Part shown: one piece after another, positions 1 through 9,248 of the stretch
Layout: each line of letters begins with the position of its first letter
Numbering within the stretch: the first letter of the stretch is position 1
From: Rhizobium leucaenae USDA 9039
GTDB taxonomy: Bacteria > Pseudomonadota > Alphaproteobacteria > Rhizobiales > Rhizobiaceae
DNA: 64,000 bases
Assembly (NCBI RefSeq): GCF_000426285.1
Contig: NZ_AUFB01000019.1
Location: 51,485 to 115,484, forward strand
Reading direction: 5' to 3'
The notes under the pieces: model-generated
The model's database searches: none
The model's input: the letters and a program-made list of their open reading frames with translations, nothing else
Told to the model about the DNA's origin: nothing
Position numbers and translations under genes: made by a program

Positions 1-1
1 C

Positions 2-475
2 TATCCCTATAAGGACGGCGTCGAGATCGGTTTCGACATCCTCGATGCGCTTGCGGACGATCCTCGGGTTCTCGGCATCAAGGAAAGCTCCGGTTCCCTC
101 CAGCGCGCGATCGACATTCATTCCCGGTACAAGGGCCGTATCGACCTGATCTCCGGATCGGACGATATCGCTCTTGATTTCATGTTCTGGGGCGCGAATG
201 CCTGGATCTGCGGACCGGCCAACTGCATGGCCAAGGCCTGCGTCGATCTCGATCGAACCTTCCGCTCGGGTGATCTCGCCGCCGCACGGGAGAAGATGAT
301 CGTGCTCTATCGTGCGATGAACATCCTAGAGAGCGGCAAGTTCGTGCAGAAGGTCAAATATGGCTGCGAGCTTCAAGGCCTGCCCGTTGGCAACTGCCGC
401 GCCCCGCTGGGTGAACTGAACGCCGAAGAAAAGGCCGAGTTCAGGGCCGCCATGCAGCCGATCCTCAACTGGTAG
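2..475 (+). CDS. DapA-family lyase/deaminase, 3' part
   Basis: The open frame enters from the left edge and ends with TAG at 473-475, so only the last 157 residues are present. The visible part carries a GIKESSG segment, the Schiff-base lysine region of the dihydrodipicolinate synthase/N-acetylneuraminate lyase superfamily, followed by a SGSDD motif and the helical C-terminal region. The next genes are proline-racemase, FAD-dehydrogenase and aldehyde-dehydrogenase homologues. In hydroxyproline catabolism a DapA-family enzyme deaminates pyrroline-4-hydroxy-2-carboxylate to alpha-ketoglutarate semialdehyde, and that is the most likely role here. The assignment rests on context; a true dapA function is less likely. 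Confidence 0.85.
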   Translation, partial: YPYKDGVEIGFDILDALADDPRVLGIKESSGSLQRAIDIHSRYKGRIDLISGSDDIALDFMFWGANAWICGPANCMAKACVDLDRTFRSGDLAAAREKMIVLYRAMNILESGKFVQKVKYGCELQGLPVGNCRAPLGELNAEEKAEFRAAMQPILNW

Positions 476-564
476 ATTCTATTTTTTGACGACGAGTTCT
501 GGCCGCTTCGTCGGCCGGAGCCGCAACAAATCCGGTTTGGCTGAAATAGTGGGAGGCTTGGACT

Positions 565-1599
565 ATGCGGTTCAAAAAGGTTTTGTCCGTCGTCGATTGC
601 CATGCAGAAGGCGAGAGTGGCAAGGTGATCGTCGGCGGTGTCGGTCAAGTGCCGGGCCAGACCATGTTTGACAAGCGGGTCTATCTCAAGACCCATATGG
701 ACGATATCCGCAAGATTGTCCTTTTCGAACCACGTGGAGCCGTCTGGCACAACGCCAATATTGTTTTGCCCTCCAATCATCCCGAAGCGGACTTCGGCTA
801 TGTGATCCTTGAAACCACCGAGTATCCGGCAATGTCGGGCTCGAACACCATGTGCGTCGCGACTGTGTTGCTTGAGACGGGCATTCTTCCGATGCAGGAG
901 CCGGTGACGCTTTTGGTCTTGGAATCGCCCGCCGGCCTCATCAGGGTCCGGTGCGAATGTGCAGACGGAAAGGTCACGAGCGTCCGGCTCTTGAACCAAC
1001 CTGCTTTCTGCTACCATCTCGATAGCAGCATCGAAGTCGAAGGTCTCGGAACAGTTCGCGTGGCTATTGTCTACGGCGGAATGACCTACACGATGGTCGA
1101 CGCTGCGGCTCTTGGATTTTCGATCGATCCTTCCGAAGCCCGGGATCTCTGCGAAATCGGGCAGAAGCTTAAATTTGCTGCGGCCGAGCAGCTCGCTGTG
1201 GCGCATCCGGAAAATCCTGCGATCCCTGGCATCACCAATACCGAGTTCATGGGACCGCTTCGCAGGGAGAACAATGGGCTGGTCTCCAAGAACTGCGTCG
1301 TTGTTTCCCCTGGTCGCTGCGACCGCTCGCCGTGCGGCACCGGTTCCTCCGCACGCCTTGCCCTGTTGCATGCCAAGGGTCTGATCGCGCCAGGCGAGAC
1401 CCTTGTTCATGAATCGATTACCGGCAGTCGTTTCACCTGCACCATCGACGGATTGGCCAAGGTCGGAAAATATGACGCGGTCATACCCGCGATCGCCGGA
1501 CAAGCATGGATCACCGGCCTTTATCAGATGGGCATGGATCCGACCGATCCCTATCAAGAGGGGTTCACCATGGCTGACACCTGGATGACGACTGTCTGA
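565..1599 (+). CDS. Proline racemase family: 4-hydroxyproline epimerase / 3-hydroxyproline dehydratase-like
   Basis: This 344-residue protein is full length for the proline racemase superfamily and has the N-terminal DCHAEGESG motif. The first catalytic position reads MSGSNTM, with Ser91 where racemases have Cys in an MCGH motif. The second is intact, DRSPCGTGSS with Cys257. Ser/Cys members of this family have been linked to hydroxyproline epimerisation and/or trans-3-hydroxyproline dehydration, so simple proline racemase activity is unlikely. A GGAGG-like site lies just upstream of the ATG. The stop overlaps or nearly abuts the next gene, consistent with one operon. A paralogue lies 3.8 kb downstream. 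Confidence 0.9.
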   Translation: MRFKKVLSVVDCHAEGESGKVIVGGVGQVPGQTMFDKRVYLKTHMDDIRKIVLFEPRGAVWHNANIVLPSNHPEADFGYVILETTEYPAMSGSNTMCVATVLLETGILPMQEPVTLLVLESPAGLIRVRCECADGKVTSVRLLNQPAFCYHLDSSIEVEGLGTVRVAIVYGGMTYTMVDAAALGFSIDPSEARDLCEIGQKLKFAAAEQLAVAHPENPAIPGITNTEFMGPLRRENNGLVSKNCVVVSPGRCDRSPCGTGSSARLALLHAKGLIAPGETLVHESITGSRFTCTIDGLAKVGKYDAVIPAIAGQAWITGLYQMGMDPTDPYQEGFTMADTWMTTV

Positions 1600-1619
1600 T
1601 GCATCGGTGTGGAACGGAT

Positions 1620-2870
1620 ATGAGTGCAAGCAAAACGCCTTTGGTGGTCGTCGGTGCCGGCATCATCGGCATAGCCATCGCCTACCAACTCCAGCGGCGA
1701 GGCGAGAGCGTGACGATCGTCGATAAAGACAGCACCGGCACGGGGGCGTCTTACGGAAACATGGCGAGCATCGCAGTAACCGAATTCATGCCGGCTTCGC
1801 GGCCAGGCATCTGGGCTCAAATGCCCAGGTGGCTCATGGACCCGGAAGGACCACTCCGCATTCGGCCCGCCTATATGCCGAAACTGGTCCCTTGGTTCAT
1901 GCGCTTCCTTGGAAACAGCCGGCCATCGAAACTTAGGGAACTGGAGGCTGCGGGGGCGGCACTTTGTGGCCGTGTCTATGAGGACCTAAACGCACTGCTC
2001 AAGGAAACCGGCCTTGAAGACATGCTGGGCGCCGAGGGCTGCCTCAGCCTCTACACAGACGAGGCGGAGTTCCGCGCCGATCGCGAGCATATCGAGATTC
2101 TCGAACGCTTCGGTTTCCGCCATGAAATCCTCGGCGGCAACGCCATCCGCGATCTCGAACCGGCGCTGACCACAAAGATCGGCAAGGCGGTTCTATTTCC
2201 CGACAATCGCTCGATTGCCGATCCTTACAAATTGGTCGTTGCCCTGTCGGAAAAATTCCTGGCCCTCGGAGGACGGATCGAACGGGGTGAGGTCGCGGGT
2301 TTCGAGCAGGCAGATACCGGCGTTACGGCGCTCCGGACCAAAGACGGGCGCAGGATCGAAGCGGGCAACTTGGTGCTCGCCGCCGGCGCCTTCACCGGAC
2401 GCCTGTCCGCTATGCTGAAAGAGCCGATCCCGCTGGAGACGGAGCGCGGTTATCACACCCAGATCATGGCGCCGCACATTTCCATGCGTCACTCGATCAT
2501 CTGGCCGGCGCGCGCCTTCATGGTGACCCCGACCGCGGGCGGCATCCGGGTTGGCGGCACGGTCGAGATGGCCGGCCTCGATGCGCCGCCGGATTATCGC
2601 CGCGCCAGAGTGCTGGTCAAGCGCGCCAGGGAGGCGCTGCCGGAGCTGAGAGCGGAACAGACGAGTGAATGGATGGGCCATCGTCCGGCTCTGCCGGACA
2701 CAATTCCAGTCATGGGGCGGTCGGCCAAGCGCAGGAATGTCTGGTACGCCACGGGTCACGGACATCTCGGTTTGACCTATGCAGCAACGACCGGCCGGTT
2801 GATGGCCGACCTTATCACGGGCGTCGAACCGCCCGTGGACATGAAACCCTATCGCGTCGACCGGTTTTGA
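1620..2870 (+). CDS. FAD-dependent D-amino acid dehydrogenase (DadA-like; probable D-hydroxyproline dehydrogenase)
   Basis: The 416-residue protein opens with the FAD-binding Rossmann motif VVVGAGIIGIA, has the mid-domain of the DAO/DadA family, and ends with a GHGHLGLTYAATTGR segment typical of DadA-like dehydrogenases. I chose the ATG at 1620 because GGAACGG lies just upstream and the dinucleotide motif follows 10 residues later; an ATG at 1599 overlapping the previous stop is possible. In hydroxyproline catabolism this family oxidises cis-4-hydroxy-D-proline to the pyrroline carboxylate, which fits between the epimerase-like and aldehyde-dehydrogenase genes. Substrate is inferred from context. 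Confidence 0.88.
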   Translation: MSASKTPLVVVGAGIIGIAIAYQLQRRGESVTIVDKDSTGTGASYGNMASIAVTEFMPASRPGIWAQMPRWLMDPEGPLRIRPAYMPKLVPWFMRFLGNSRPSKLRELEAAGAALCGRVYEDLNALLKETGLEDMLGAEGCLSLYTDEAEFRADREHIEILERFGFRHEILGGNAIRDLEPALTTKIGKAVLFPDNRSIADPYKLVVALSEKFLALGGRIERGEVAGFEQADTGVTALRTKDGRRIEAGNLVLAAGAFTGRLSAMLKEPIPLETERGYHTQIMAPHISMRHSIIWPARAFMVTPTAGGIRVGGTVEMAGLDAPPDYRRARVLVKRAREALPELRAEQTSEWMGHRPALPDTIPVMGRSAKRRNVWYATGHGHLGLTYAATTGRLMADLITGVEPPVDMKPYRVDRF

Positions 2871-2900
2871 ACCAAGCGCGGCAAGCAAAGAGGGAAGAAC

Positions 2901-4391
2901 ATGCGAAGCGAACTCTATATCGACGGACAATGGGTGAAGCCGATCAAGGGCGGCACATGCGACGTCGTCAACCCGGCCACCGAAGAGGTCATACAGACAA
3001 TCGCTGCGGCAACGGCCGAGGATGTCGACGTCGCTGTGAAGGCCGCCCGCCGTGCGTTCGACAAGGATGGATGGCCGAAGCTTTCCGGTGCCCAACGCGC
3101 GCAATATCTCAGGGCGATCGCCAGCGGCATTCGCGCCCGTCAGGCCGAGATTGCCCGCCTTGAGGTCCTCGACAACGGCAAACCCTTGCCCGAGGCCGAT
3201 TGGGACATTGCCGATGCGGCTGGCTGCTTTGATTTCTACGCAGGACTGGCCGAGCAACGCGACAATAATCCTGAGGAGACGATTGCCCTTGCGGACGATC
3301 GCTTCACATCGAAGGCGGTGAAAGAACCTGTCGGCGTCGCGGGTGCGATCATTCCCTGGAACTACCCGCTGCTGATGGCTGCCTGGAAAGTCGCTCCCGC
3401 ACTCGCAGCAGGATGCACGATTGTCCTCAAGCCCGCAGAGCTGACCTCGCTCACCGCATTGGAGCTTGCTGCCATCGCCGACGAGGCCGGGCTACCTCCG
3501 GGCGTCCTCAACATTCTCACCGGTTCCGGATCCGTAGCCGGACAGGCTATCATCGATCATAAGGGAGTGGACAAGCTCGCATTTACAGGCTCCGGCCCGG
3601 TCGGCTCCAAGATCATGGCTGCGGCGGCCCGCGATATCAAACGGGTGAGCTTGGAGCTTGGCGGCAAGTCGCCATTCGTCGTATTCGAAGATGCGGATAT
3701 CGACGAGGCGGTCGAATGGGTCATGTTTGGCATCTTCTGGAACCAGGGACAGGTCTGTTCCGCGACGTCCCGCGTTCTCGTGCAGGAAGCGATCTACGAG
3801 CGCTTTCTTGCGCGTCTGATCGAGGAAACGAACAGGATTAGGATCGGCAACGGCCTGGAGGAGGGCGTGCTGCTGGGGCCGCTGGTTTCGAAACGGCAGT
3901 ACGAGCAGGTTCTCGCAGCCATAGAATCCGCACGCAACGCCGGCGCAACGGTCGCTTGTGGCGGTAACCGGCCGGAAGGGTTCGACAAGGGCTATTATCT
4001 CCGTCCAACCGTGCTGACGGATGTTCCCCTCGACTGCGACGCCTGGGTCGAGGAGATCTTCGGGCCAGTCGTGTGCGTGAGACCCTTCAAGATGGAGGAA
4101 GAGGCGATCGAGCTTGCCAATGATTCCCGCTTCGGCCTCGCCGCAGCGGTCATGTCGAGGGACGATGTCAGGGCGGAGCGTGTCGCTGCCGCTTTCAGGG
4201 CCGGCATTGTCTGGATCAACTGCTCGCAACCCACATTCACGGAAGCGCCCTGGGGCGGTTACAAGGAGTCCGGAATCGGCCGTGAACTCGGCCGCTGGGG
4301 CCTCGACAATTATCTCGAAACCAAGCAGATCACGAAATACGTCAGCGAAGATCCCTGGGGCTGGTACATCAAACCGGAGGCTGCTGAATGA
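2901..4391 (+). CDS. NAD(P)-dependent aldehyde dehydrogenase (probable alpha-ketoglutarate semialdehyde dehydrogenase role)
   Basis: The 496-residue protein is a full-length ALDH: PWNYPLL cofactor loop, FTGSGPVGS nucleotide-binding turn, LELGGKSP with the general-base Glu, and NQGQVCSATS with catalytic Cys286. A GAGGGAAG ribosome-binding site precedes the ATG. The sequence style is close to betaine-aldehyde dehydrogenases, but the neighbours point to the last step of hydroxyproline catabolism, oxidation of alpha-ketoglutarate semialdehyde. Its stop overlaps the start of the next gene in an ATGA junction, so translation is probably coupled. Confidence 0.92.
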   Translation: MRSELYIDGQWVKPIKGGTCDVVNPATEEVIQTIAAATAEDVDVAVKAARRAFDKDGWPKLSGAQRAQYLRAIASGIRARQAEIARLEVLDNGKPLPEADWDIADAAGCFDFYAGLAEQRDNNPEETIALADDRFTSKAVKEPVGVAGAIIPWNYPLLMAAWKVAPALAAGCTIVLKPAELTSLTALELAAIADEAGLPPGVLNILTGSGSVAGQAIIDHKGVDKLAFTGSGPVGSKIMAAAARDIKRVSLELGGKSPFVVFEDADIDEAVEWVMFGIFWNQGQVCSATSRVLVQEAIYERFLARLIEETNRIRIGNGLEEGVLLGPLVSKRQYEQVLAAIESARNAGATVACGGNRPEGFDKGYYLRPTVLTDVPLDCDAWVEEIFGPVVCVRPFKMEEEAIELANDSRFGLAAAVMSRDDVRAERVAAAFRAGIVWINCSQPTFTEAPWGGYKESGIGRELGRWGLDNYLETKQITKYVSEDPWGWYIKPEAAE

Positions 4392-5422
4392 GCCGGAACC
4401 GGACGCTCGATCTTCTTCAGGTTCACCGCCAGGGCGAGATCGGGAAAGTCATCGTCGGCGGAGCCCCCGAAATTCCAGGCGCGACGATGCTCGACAAGAT
4501 GAACCACATCAACGCGGTGGACGACAGCCTTCGGCGGTTCGTGACGTTCGAACCGCGGGCCAATGCGGCCATGTCGGTGAACCTTCTCATTGCGCCGACG
4601 CGATCCGACGCCGACGCCGGCTTCATCGTCCTGCAGGCGGATCGTGCGCATCCGATGTCTGGAAGCAACTGCATCTGCGTGGTGACCGCACTGTTGGAAG
4701 GCGGGCAAGTGCGGATGCGCGAACCCGAGACGGTCGTTCGCCTCGACACACCAGCCGGACTGATCATCGCGCGCGCCATATGCCGCGACGGCAGATGCAT
4801 CTCGGTCAGCCTCGACAATGTGCCGAGCTTCGCGGAAGCATTGGACAAGGAAATCGACACGCCGAAATGGGGCCGCATCCGGACGGATATCGCATTTGGC
4901 GGCGTCTATTATGCGCTCGTCGACGCCAACCAGCTCGGTCTTGATATCGCTCCGCAAAACGCTCGCGCCCTTGCCGAAGCGGGCATCGAACTGAAGGCGT
5001 TACTGTCCGAACACGTCGACGTCGCCCATCCGATCCTCGCTGGTGTCGACGAGATCACCTATGTGATGTTCCGTCGACGTGACGCGGATGGCGCTGTGAG
5101 GACCTGCACCACGCTGCAGCCCGGACGTGTCGATCGATCGCCCTGCGGCACCGGCAGCTCTGCAAATCTCGCTACACTTTTCGCGCGCGGCGAAGTCGGT
5201 ATTGGCGATCATAGGACCTCGCGCTCGATCATTGGCGGAGAATTTCTCGTCGAGGCGGTCGGCGAGGCGGAAGTGGGAGGCCGGCGCGCCGTGCTCCCCC
5301 GAATAACCGGCCGGGCTTATATTTATGGTCGGGAACAGCTCCGCATGTCTGACGACGATCCGTTTCCAGGCGGTTTCGCGCTGTCCGATACCTGGGGGCC
5401 GCAAATTGGTTCATTGCGATAG
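4388..5422 (+). CDS. Second proline racemase family protein (Ser/Cys type)
   Basis: This is a 344-residue paralogue of the gene at 565. It has the same Ser-for-Cys change at the first catalytic site (MSGSNCI, Ser91) and an intact second site (DRSPCGTGSS, Cys253). The QGEIGKVIVGG N-terminus lacks the usual DCHAEG motif. Overall divergence from the first copy is large, so this is not a recent duplication. It overlaps the aldehyde dehydrogenase by four bases. One copy may epimerise 4-hydroxyproline and the other act on 3-hydroxyproline or another isomer; sequence alone does not settle this. Confidence 0.88.
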   Translation: MSRNRTLDLLQVHRQGEIGKVIVGGAPEIPGATMLDKMNHINAVDDSLRRFVTFEPRANAAMSVNLLIAPTRSDADAGFIVLQADRAHPMSGSNCICVVTALLEGGQVRMREPETVVRLDTPAGLIIARAICRDGRCISVSLDNVPSFAEALDKEIDTPKWGRIRTDIAFGGVYYALVDANQLGLDIAPQNARALAEAGIELKALLSEHVDVAHPILAGVDEITYVMFRRRDADGAVRTCTTLQPGRVDRSPCGTGSSANLATLFARGEVGIGDHRTSRSIIGGEFLVEAVGEAEVGGRRAVLPRITGRAYIYGREQLRMSDDDPFPGGFALSDTWGPQIGSLR

Positions 5423-5431
5423 GAGGTGACG

Positions 5432-6196
5432 ATGACAGGAGACTTACCACTTGAGGGGCGGACCATTCTTGTGACCGGCGCAACGGGCGGCATCGGCGCT
5501 GCTATCGTCGAGCGGCTTTCGGCCGAAGGAGCAAGGCCTATCGTCCACTATAGCGGTGATCGGGCAGGGGCCGAATTCCTGCTGGACAGGCTCGGCGGAA
5601 ATGGCCTCCTGATCCAGGCGGATCTTTCAGCCGCGGACGGTGCTTTCAAGCTTTGGCGCGAGGCGCTCGAAGCAGCGGGCCGAATTCACGCGATCGTCAA
5701 CAATGCGGGTATCCGCACCGAGGTCGGGATCGACGCCGATGTTTCGGAGTGGCGCGCCAGATGGCAGAAGGAATTCCAGGTGAATTTCTTTGCTGCGGCG
5801 GATCTGTGCAAGGAAGCGATACTCCACTTCAAGGCAAAGGGCGGCGGCCGTATCGTCAACATCGCCAGCCGCGCCGGTCAGCGTGGTTATGCAGCCGATG
5901 CGATGCCTTATGGCGCCACCAAGGCGGCGCTCGTCAATCTGACCAAGTCGATTGCCCGCAGCTTCGGGGCCGAAGGGGTAACGGCGGTTGCGATTGCTCC
6001 CGGCTGGGTACGCACGGACATGGCGGCGGATTTTATTGCTGCGCATGGGAAGGCGGCGGCCGTTGCGGACATTCCGATCGGCGAAATGGCCGAGCCGTCC
6101 GAGGTGGCTGAACTGGTCGCGTTCGTTCTGCGGCCGAGCCAGGCGTCGCTGAACGGCGCGACCCTCGATGTCAACGGCGGAAGCTACATTCGATAA
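5432..6196 (+). CDS. SDR family oxidoreductase
   Basis: The 254-residue classical short-chain dehydrogenase has TGATGGIG for NAD(P), NNAG, and a YxxxK active site in MPYGATKAAL, ending in the DVNGGSY C-terminus common to FabG-like enzymes. The start is the ATG at 5432, preceded at ideal spacing by AGGAGG; the in-frame GTG at 5426 lies inside that ribosome-binding site. It follows the second racemase paralogue by 9 bases, so it is in the operon. Substrate unknown; a hydroxy/keto intermediate of the same pathway is plausible. Confidence 0.9.
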   Translation: MTGDLPLEGRTILVTGATGGIGAAIVERLSAEGARPIVHYSGDRAGAEFLLDRLGGNGLLIQADLSAADGAFKLWREALEAAGRIHAIVNNAGIRTEVGIDADVSEWRARWQKEFQVNFFAAADLCKEAILHFKAKGGGRIVNIASRAGQRGYAADAMPYGATKAALVNLTKSIARSFGAEGVTAVAIAPGWVRTDMAADFIAAHGKAAAVADIPIGEMAEPSEVAELVAFVLRPSQASLNGATLDVNGGSYIR

Positions 6197-6211
6197 TTGG
6201 AGATGATTGTT

Positions 6212-6967
6212 ATGAAACGTTTCGAGGGAAAAGTTGCGATCGTCACGGGAGCGGGCGGGGGTATCGGTTCGGCCATTGCGAAACGCCTGTCAAGCGAGGG
6301 AGCTCTTGTCGTCGTGACCGATGTGAACGCCGAGGCTGCGGCGCAGGTCGTCAGCGACATCGAGCGCGTAGGCGGCAATGCGATGGCGATTATGGCGGAT
6401 ATATCGAGGAAGGAGTCGTGCTTCGATCTGGTGGATCGGGCATTCGGCTTGCAAAACCGTATGGACATCCTCGTGAACAATGCTGGCATCAATCGTCGTG
6501 GCAATCTGCTTTCGTTGTCGGATGAGGATTGGGATATCAGCTTCACAGTCAATCTCGACTCGATGTTCCATCTGTGCCGGGCGGTTCTTCCGCACATGAT
6601 CGCGGCCGGCGGTGGCGCGATCGTGAACACGGCCTCGCAATGGGGGCTCTATCCCGCGCCCAATCACATTGCCTACAACACCACCAAGGCGGCCGTTGCA
6701 GCATTCACCCAGAATCTGGCTCGCGACTATGCGCCCGACAAGATACGGGTCAACGCGGTATGCCCGGGCGAGATCCACACGCCAATGCTGGAAGCGGGGG
6801 TAAGGCGCTCCGGCCGCACGATCGCGGATCTGGACAGGCTGGTCCCCTTCGGGCGGATCGGCAAGCCGGAGGAGGTCGCCGCGCTTGTCGCATTTCTGGC
6901 ATCCGACGAAGCTGCATTCATGTGCGGATCTCTTGTCGAGATCACCGGCGCTCAGGCTGTGGCTTAA
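6212..6967 (+). CDS. SDR family oxidoreductase (FabG-like)
   Basis: The 251-residue classical SDR has TGAGGGIG, NNAGIN, and YNTTK (YxxxK) motifs and a CPGEIHTPM loop. The ATG at 6212 is chosen because GGAG lies nine bases upstream and the protein then begins in the family manner with KRFEGKVAIVTG; upstream ATG and TTG codons overlap the Shine-Dalgarno site. It follows the previous SDR by 15 bases. The two SDRs are clearly diverged, so they probably act on different substrates. Likely the last gene of the operon. Confidence 0.9.
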   Translation: MKRFEGKVAIVTGAGGGIGSAIAKRLSSEGALVVVTDVNAEAAAQVVSDIERVGGNAMAIMADISRKESCFDLVDRAFGLQNRMDILVNNAGINRRGNLLSLSDEDWDISFTVNLDSMFHLCRAVLPHMIAAGGGAIVNTASQWGLYPAPNHIAYNTTKAAVAAFTQNLARDYAPDKIRVNAVCPGEIHTPMLEAGVRRSGRTIADLDRLVPFGRIGKPEEVAALVAFLASDEAAFMCGSLVEITGAQAVA

Positions 6968-7151
6968 GGCACTGAAACTCGGGTCCGCTGAGAACCGGCA
7001 GTGCGTTGGAGCGACAAATTAGGGCTTCTTGCCAGGCAGTCGCAAGCCGCTGCTTTTCATCCGTGAAAGATACCCTGCGGAATTGGTTGTTTGCCACCCG
7101 GGCCGCTCTCCCTATCTCTACCGCTAACAGCAGATGATCGCGGAGGATGAC

Positions 7152-8147
7152 ATGCTGACTAAACTCGATAATGCCATCACAATGACCCTCTGGAACGGGC
7201 GAGAGATCCCGCGCCTGGGCATGGGATGCTGGGCGATCGGCGGCCCGTTCTATGCCGGCGACGTGCCACTTGGCTGGGGCGAAGTCGATGACGATGAATC
7301 GATCCGCGCTATCGAGCGCGCCGTCGATCTCGGCATTCGCTTCTTCGACACCGCCTCGAATTATGGAGCCGGGCATTCCGAAGAGGTTCTCGGCAGGGCG
7401 ATCGGCAACCGAGACGACATCGTCATCGCCACCAAATTCGGCTCCTCGACGGACGAGAAGACCAAACAAGCGACAGGTCCCCGCGCCGATCCCGTCTATA
7501 TCCGTCAGTCCGCCGAGACATCTTTGCGGCGTCTTCGTCGCGACCGTTTGGACCTGCTGCAGTTCCATCTCAACGATTTTCCGATCGAAGCCTCGGATGA
7601 GGTTTTCGAAACGCTCGAAGCGCTCAAGGCCGAAGGCAAGATCGACGCTTTCGGCTGGAGTACGGACCATCCGGATCGCGCTGCACGCCATATTCATCGC
7701 GCGGGCTTCGTGTCGATCCAGCATACGATGAATGTTTTCGAGCCGGTTCCGGCGATGATCGATATTATCGAGCGCAATGATCTGATTTCCATCAATCGCG
7801 GTCCGCTGGCGATGGGGCTGCTCAGCGGCAAGTTCACTCCCGACAAAACAGTCGGTGAGAAGGATGTGCGTGGTGCAAGCCTCGGCTGGATGATCTATTT
7901 CAAGGACGGTAAGATCGCTCCTGAATTCGCTGCCCGCCTGGAAGCGGTCAGAGACCTGCTGGTTGAAGGTGGCCGCACGCTGACTCAGGGCGCTCTTGCC
8001 TGGTTGTGGGCGCGCTCGCCCCGTACGCTGCCAATTCCCGGCTTCCGCACGGTTGCCCAGGTCGAGGAAAATGCCGGCGCCCTCGCGAAGGGGCCGCTGC
8101 AAGCAGATGTAATGGCGAAAATCGATCAAGCGCTGGCCGGTCTTTAG
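7152..8147 (+). CDS. Aldo/keto reductase
   Basis: The 331-residue protein has the AKR (beta/alpha)8 signature: GMGCWAIGG near the N-terminus, FFDTASNYGAGHSEEVLG with the catalytic Asp and Tyr, a KFGS lysine strand, and an IPGFRTVAQVEENAGAL NADPH-binding C-terminus. The ATG at 7152 has a GGAGG six bases upstream; an ATG at 7134 is possible but has no site. It stands about 180 bases after the SDR pair, so it may have its own promoter. It belongs to the group of family members acting on sugars or small aldehydes; substrate unknown. Confidence 0.9.
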   Translation: MLTKLDNAITMTLWNGREIPRLGMGCWAIGGPFYAGDVPLGWGEVDDDESIRAIERAVDLGIRFFDTASNYGAGHSEEVLGRAIGNRDDIVIATKFGSSTDEKTKQATGPRADPVYIRQSAETSLRRLRRDRLDLLQFHLNDFPIEASDEVFETLEALKAEGKIDAFGWSTDHPDRAARHIHRAGFVSIQHTMNVFEPVPAMIDIIERNDLISINRGPLAMGLLSGKFTPDKTVGEKDVRGASLGWMIYFKDGKIAPEFAARLEAVRDLLVEGGRTLTQGALAWLWARSPRTLPIPGFRTVAQVEENAGALAKGPLQADVMAKIDQALAGL

Positions 8148-8245
8148 CTTCCGCGGGCCCTTTACGGTCGTCACAAGTCCCGCATGGAGGAACTTATTCA
8201 ATCGGCGGGAATTCGAGAAACAACCGGCCGTAGGTAGGTCTAGCC

Positions 8246-9079
8246 ATGCGCGTTCGAGTCGTTACTCTCAATGTTTGGAATGTCGAGGGCGATAGCCGCC
8301 GACATAACATTATCAATCAGGAGCTTCGCCGCCTTAAGCCTGATCTTGTCGCGCTGCAGGAGGTCATTCAGTCGGCGGAGGCCAGAACCCTTGACACGAT
8401 GATGGATGGCCTTGGTCTGCACGTCACTCATCAGCAAGATGTTCAGGTTGTAGCGCCGCCTTATGCTGATCGATATGGCGGCGCAGCGATTGCGACCCGG
8501 TGGCCGCATAAGGTGGTCGAAGTGCTCGATCCCAGAATGCCGCAGGCGCCGGACGTGCCGTGGGCCACGCTCGCGGCAACCGTGGACCTCGGTGACATCG
8601 GCAGCATTCTTTTCATCGGCACCACTGCGGCCTGGCGCCCAGCCGCCGAAGCCGCGCGCGAGCGTCATGCCGTGGCCATCACCGATCTCGACAGCAGGCA
8701 CAGGCAGGATTTGCCGACGATCATTGCCGGTGACCTCAATGCCAATCCGGATGCGGCTTCGATACGTTACCTGACGGGCCGACAGTCGCTCGATGGCAGG
8801 AGCGTTTGCTATTATGATGCTTGGGAGATCGGCGGACATGGAAAGGGCGACACCTGGACGGTAGCGAACCCAAATGCTGCAGCCGGGGCGGAACGCATCA
8901 TCGGCCAGGCGAACTATCATCGCCGGTTCGACTATGTGCTGGTCGGATCATGGGATGCCCATCCAAACGGTCGCGCAGAAATTCAGTCAGCCGAACGCGT
9001 ATTCGATCAACCGGCCGGCGGAGTATGGCCGAGCGACCACTATGGCGTCATGGTCGACATAGAACTCCAAAGAACCTAA
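8246..9079 (+). CDS. Endonuclease/exonuclease/phosphatase (EEP) family protein
   Basis: The 277-residue protein shows the EEP fold motifs in order: TLNVWNVEG, LVALQEV with the metal-binding Glu, AGDLNANPD, FDYVLVG and a C-terminal PSDHYGVM with the catalytic Asp-His. No signal peptide is seen, so it is probably cytoplasmic. Members hydrolyse phosphodiesters in DNA, phospholipids or small molecules; this one is shorter than sphingomyelinases and lacks DNase I hallmarks, so the substrate is open. Confidence 0.88.
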   Translation: MRVRVVTLNVWNVEGDSRRHNIINQELRRLKPDLVALQEVIQSAEARTLDTMMDGLGLHVTHQQDVQVVAPPYADRYGGAAIATRWPHKVVEVLDPRMPQAPDVPWATLAATVDLGDIGSILFIGTTAAWRPAAEAARERHAVAITDLDSRHRQDLPTIIAGDLNANPDAASIRYLTGRQSLDGRSVCYYDAWEIGGHGKGDTWTVANPNAAAGAERIIGQANYHRRFDYVLVGSWDAHPNGRAEIQSAERVFDQPAGGVWPSDHYGVMVDIELQRT

Positions 9080-9080
9080 T

Positions 9081-9096
9081 CGGCATTTCAATGCCG
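9081..9096 (+). terminator. Short hairpin after the EEP gene
   Basis: A perfect 7-bp inverted repeat (CGGCATT / AATGCCG) with a 2-base loop begins two bases after the stop codon of the EEP gene. There is no T-tract, so it may be a weak terminator or an mRNA-end stabiliser. Confidence 0.35.
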
Positions 9097-9248
9097 GCTG
9101 ATGGCGCGCGACGATCCGGACCTCCGTAACCCGGAGAAATCACCGGTCCCCTTCTTTTTGATCGCAGTGCGTATCATTGCGCAAATTCCAATGATAGCGT
9201 CGCCCTACCGGCCGGTCTTGATCGGCAGAAGCACCGGAGGCGGGCACG

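Noticed and set aside
373..1629. 418-codon minus-strand frame opposite the first proline-racemase gene
   Set aside because: It is a shadow of a well-supported gene, with His/Arg/Asp-rich, family-less sequence typical of the antisense of GC-rich genes.
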